DNA from: Chrysophaeum taylorii | Taxonomy: Eukaryota; Sar; Pelagophyceae; Pelagomonadales; Pelagomonadaceae | Assembly (NCBI GenBank): GCA_029834535.1 | Contig: JAQMWT010000088.1 | Coordinates: 1-64,000 of the forward strand | Reading direction: 5' to 3' | DNA: 64,000 bases | Part shown: piece by piece, positions 62,481 to 64,000 of the stretch | Layout of the letters: each line of letters starts with the position of its first letter | How positions within the stretch are numbered: position 1 is the stretch's first letter | The notes under the pieces: generated by a model | What the model was told of the DNA's origin: nothing | The model's input: only the letters and a program-made list of their open reading frames with translations | The model's database searches: none | Program-made: the position numbers and the translations under genes

Positions 62481-64000
62481 CGGAAGAAAATTGGTGGTAC
62501 TCCTCTGTGAGCGTCTCACTTACCCCTTTCTCCTTTTCTTTCTTTTCCAGCACCTGTGTGAGGACCTCACTACCCCTTTTCCCTTTCTTTCTTTTCCAGC
62601 ACCTGTGTGAGGAAGCTATGACACTTACCCCTGCGCCACGTATCCCGCATTCCCTTATCGCTAGTGAGGTCCCCATTATAGTTCTCACATCCTCATTTCA
62701 GTTCTCACATAACTCCTCCGTTTTTTTTTTTCCGCGTGGTCCATTATTCGTACTTGGGGGTGCGCCGCTTAACAAAGAGCCCCTTAACCACCAAAGTCGG
62801 ACTTTCAAATACAACCCTCTACTCGTGCTGTGAAGAAGCTATGACACATTACCTGCACCACGTATCCAGTATCCTTACGTCTTTCTCTTATCGCTAGTCT
62901 AACGCCTCATACCATTCGTCACATGGTACCAGGTGTTCCAGGTGTCCAAGTCGAACGCCAAGCTTGACTTCACGGCAACAGCGACTCCTCCTCGGCTTCA
63001 GTTCATTGCTACGTGTTCGGTTCGTTATCGTTTATCATGTCCTCGATCGAAATTAAGGATACCAAGATTTCGCAAATATGCAGTGGTGAGCGACATCTTT
63101 TCACAATGGACCCGGCGCCTGGCATGATCATTTCCACCGGTGATCGCATTATCTTGACCACTGACACTTGGACTAGCATTTCCGCTGCTTAAGAAGACTT
63201 TCGCGTCAAGCAACAACGTTGATATCCATGACAACCGCGACATGAACTTCACGCGACTTTACACGCATTACCGATGATGCCCATGGGCGCCGTGGTATCC
63301 TCAACAAGTTCATCATCGGAGTATACAAGTTGCCAGCATTGTACCTATCACCGGCGTTCAAGTTGCTCGGCATTGCCGGGATCGGCATTGCTTTTGTTGT
63401 CCTCGATCACTACTCTTCGTATCGTGCTGCTTTGTTTATCGTCTTGCGTTTCGTACCGATGAATGTGGTTCTACCCTTGAAAGTTCAACAACAATTTCGA
63501 TGGCATGCACAACCACTTCCGCCGCGCTATCCGTCGTCAGCCACGACTTCAGACTCTTCCAACTGACCTACCAGACGCTCCCCTTTCAACAACCTGGCTC
63601 TACTCGATTCCGACGCACTACCCGATGTCCTTTTGGCGACTGCAAGGATCACTTTAAGGACTGCCGCAAGTTTCAAAGTTCCTAGCTATGACGACATCAC
63701 CGTTCTTCTCAACAGCGCAACAAGATAATTCAAGTCAGCGTGTGTACCGCCGAAAGTCTGATGCAAGCACATCAACAGCCCCATCCCACGGAAGCCCCTC
63801 GTTTTTGTTTTAGCTCCCATTGCACAGGCGCCTCGTTCTGTATTTTCCGCTATTCGTTGCTCCACCCCTCGTTCTGTCTTTTCATCGTCGTGCTCCCTCC
63901 TCGTTCTGTATTTCGCCTATTCGTTAACTCCACTCCCCGTTGTGCATTTCAGCTATTCGTCGATCCACTCGTTGTGCTTGTCGGTTTTGGTAAAACCACC
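59609..64000. repeat. Right arm of the large palindrome (runs off the window)
   Basis: Inverted counterpart of 54598-59158. The match still holds at the last bases of the window (GTCGGTTTTGGTAAAACCA, mirrored at about 54598-54618), so the palindrome continues beyond it. Confidence 0.8.
62829..64000 (+). mobile_element. copia copy 5, 5' part (continues past the window)
   Basis: A 95-bp LTR (62829-62923; TGTGAAGAAGC...CGTCACA) is followed by the primer-binding site TGGTACCAGGTG and a degenerate gag. MSSIEIKDTKIS (from 63038) is followed by a ~30-bp deletion relative to copy 2, and the zinc-knuckle-like stretch CPFGDCKDHFKDC is at about 63630-63670. The minisatellite starts at about 63820. It mirrors the 5' part of copia copy 2. 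Confidence 0.7.

Overview
The window looks like nuclear DNA of a photosynthetic eukaryote with a red-derived secondary plastid, most likely an ochrophyte (stramenopile) alga. The main evidence is a tandem array of five near-identical fucoxanthin chlorophyll a/c light-harvesting genes whose product starts with a signal peptide followed by an ASAFAP-like plastid-entry motif. Supporting signs are GT-AG introns, some only about 40 nt long, and a dense, mixed load of eukaryotic transposons. No prokaryotic operon structure, rRNA, tRNA or CRISPR array was seen. The species cannot be named from the sequence.

Layout. 1-6.2 kb: broken minus-strand frames, possibly an old gag/protease retroelement. 6.4-8.7 kb: two tandem copies of a ~1.0-1.1 kb Helitron-like element carrying a decayed Pif1 helicase C-terminus. 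8.97-9.86 kb: an EF-hand protein gene with one frame slip. 9.92-15.93 kb: a Ty1/copia element with 5-bp target duplication, 96-bp LTRs and a nested LINE-like fragment. 16.1-21.9 kb: a Mutator-like (MULE) transposase gene with tiny introns, flanked by two copies of a retroposon with a (TTAG)n tail. 21.9-26.0 kb: three more Helitron-like copies, all on the minus strand, with a 280-aa Gly/Ala-rich gene between the first two. 26-34.8 kb: decayed sequence with two hAT transposon relics in opposite orientation and a duplicated gag-like module. 35.1-41.4 kb: the light-harvesting gene array; the spacer before copy 5 has been invaded by the (TTAG)n retroposon. 41.9-48.4 kb: broken genes, including a DUF3556-type membrane protein and a pogo/Tigger-like transposase relic. 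48.99-50.15 kb: an intact armadillo-repeat gene. 50.3-51.3 kb: a sixth Helitron-like copy. 51.4-64.0 kb: degenerate copia copies in alternating orientation, forming a palindrome of at least 9.4 kb that runs off the window end.

The genes do not form one pathway. The light-harvesting array is the clearest functional unit: identical proteins from ~1.19 kb repeats, kept alike by recent duplication or gene conversion. The ARM-repeat gene is the only other long, undamaged, recognisable host gene. Two other host-like genes (EF-hand, DUF3556) keep family-like protein sequence but are broken by small frame slips, which means either young pseudogenes or indel errors in the assembly. Most of the rest is nested mobile DNA: copia, MULE, hAT, pogo, Helitron-like, LINE-like and SINE-like.
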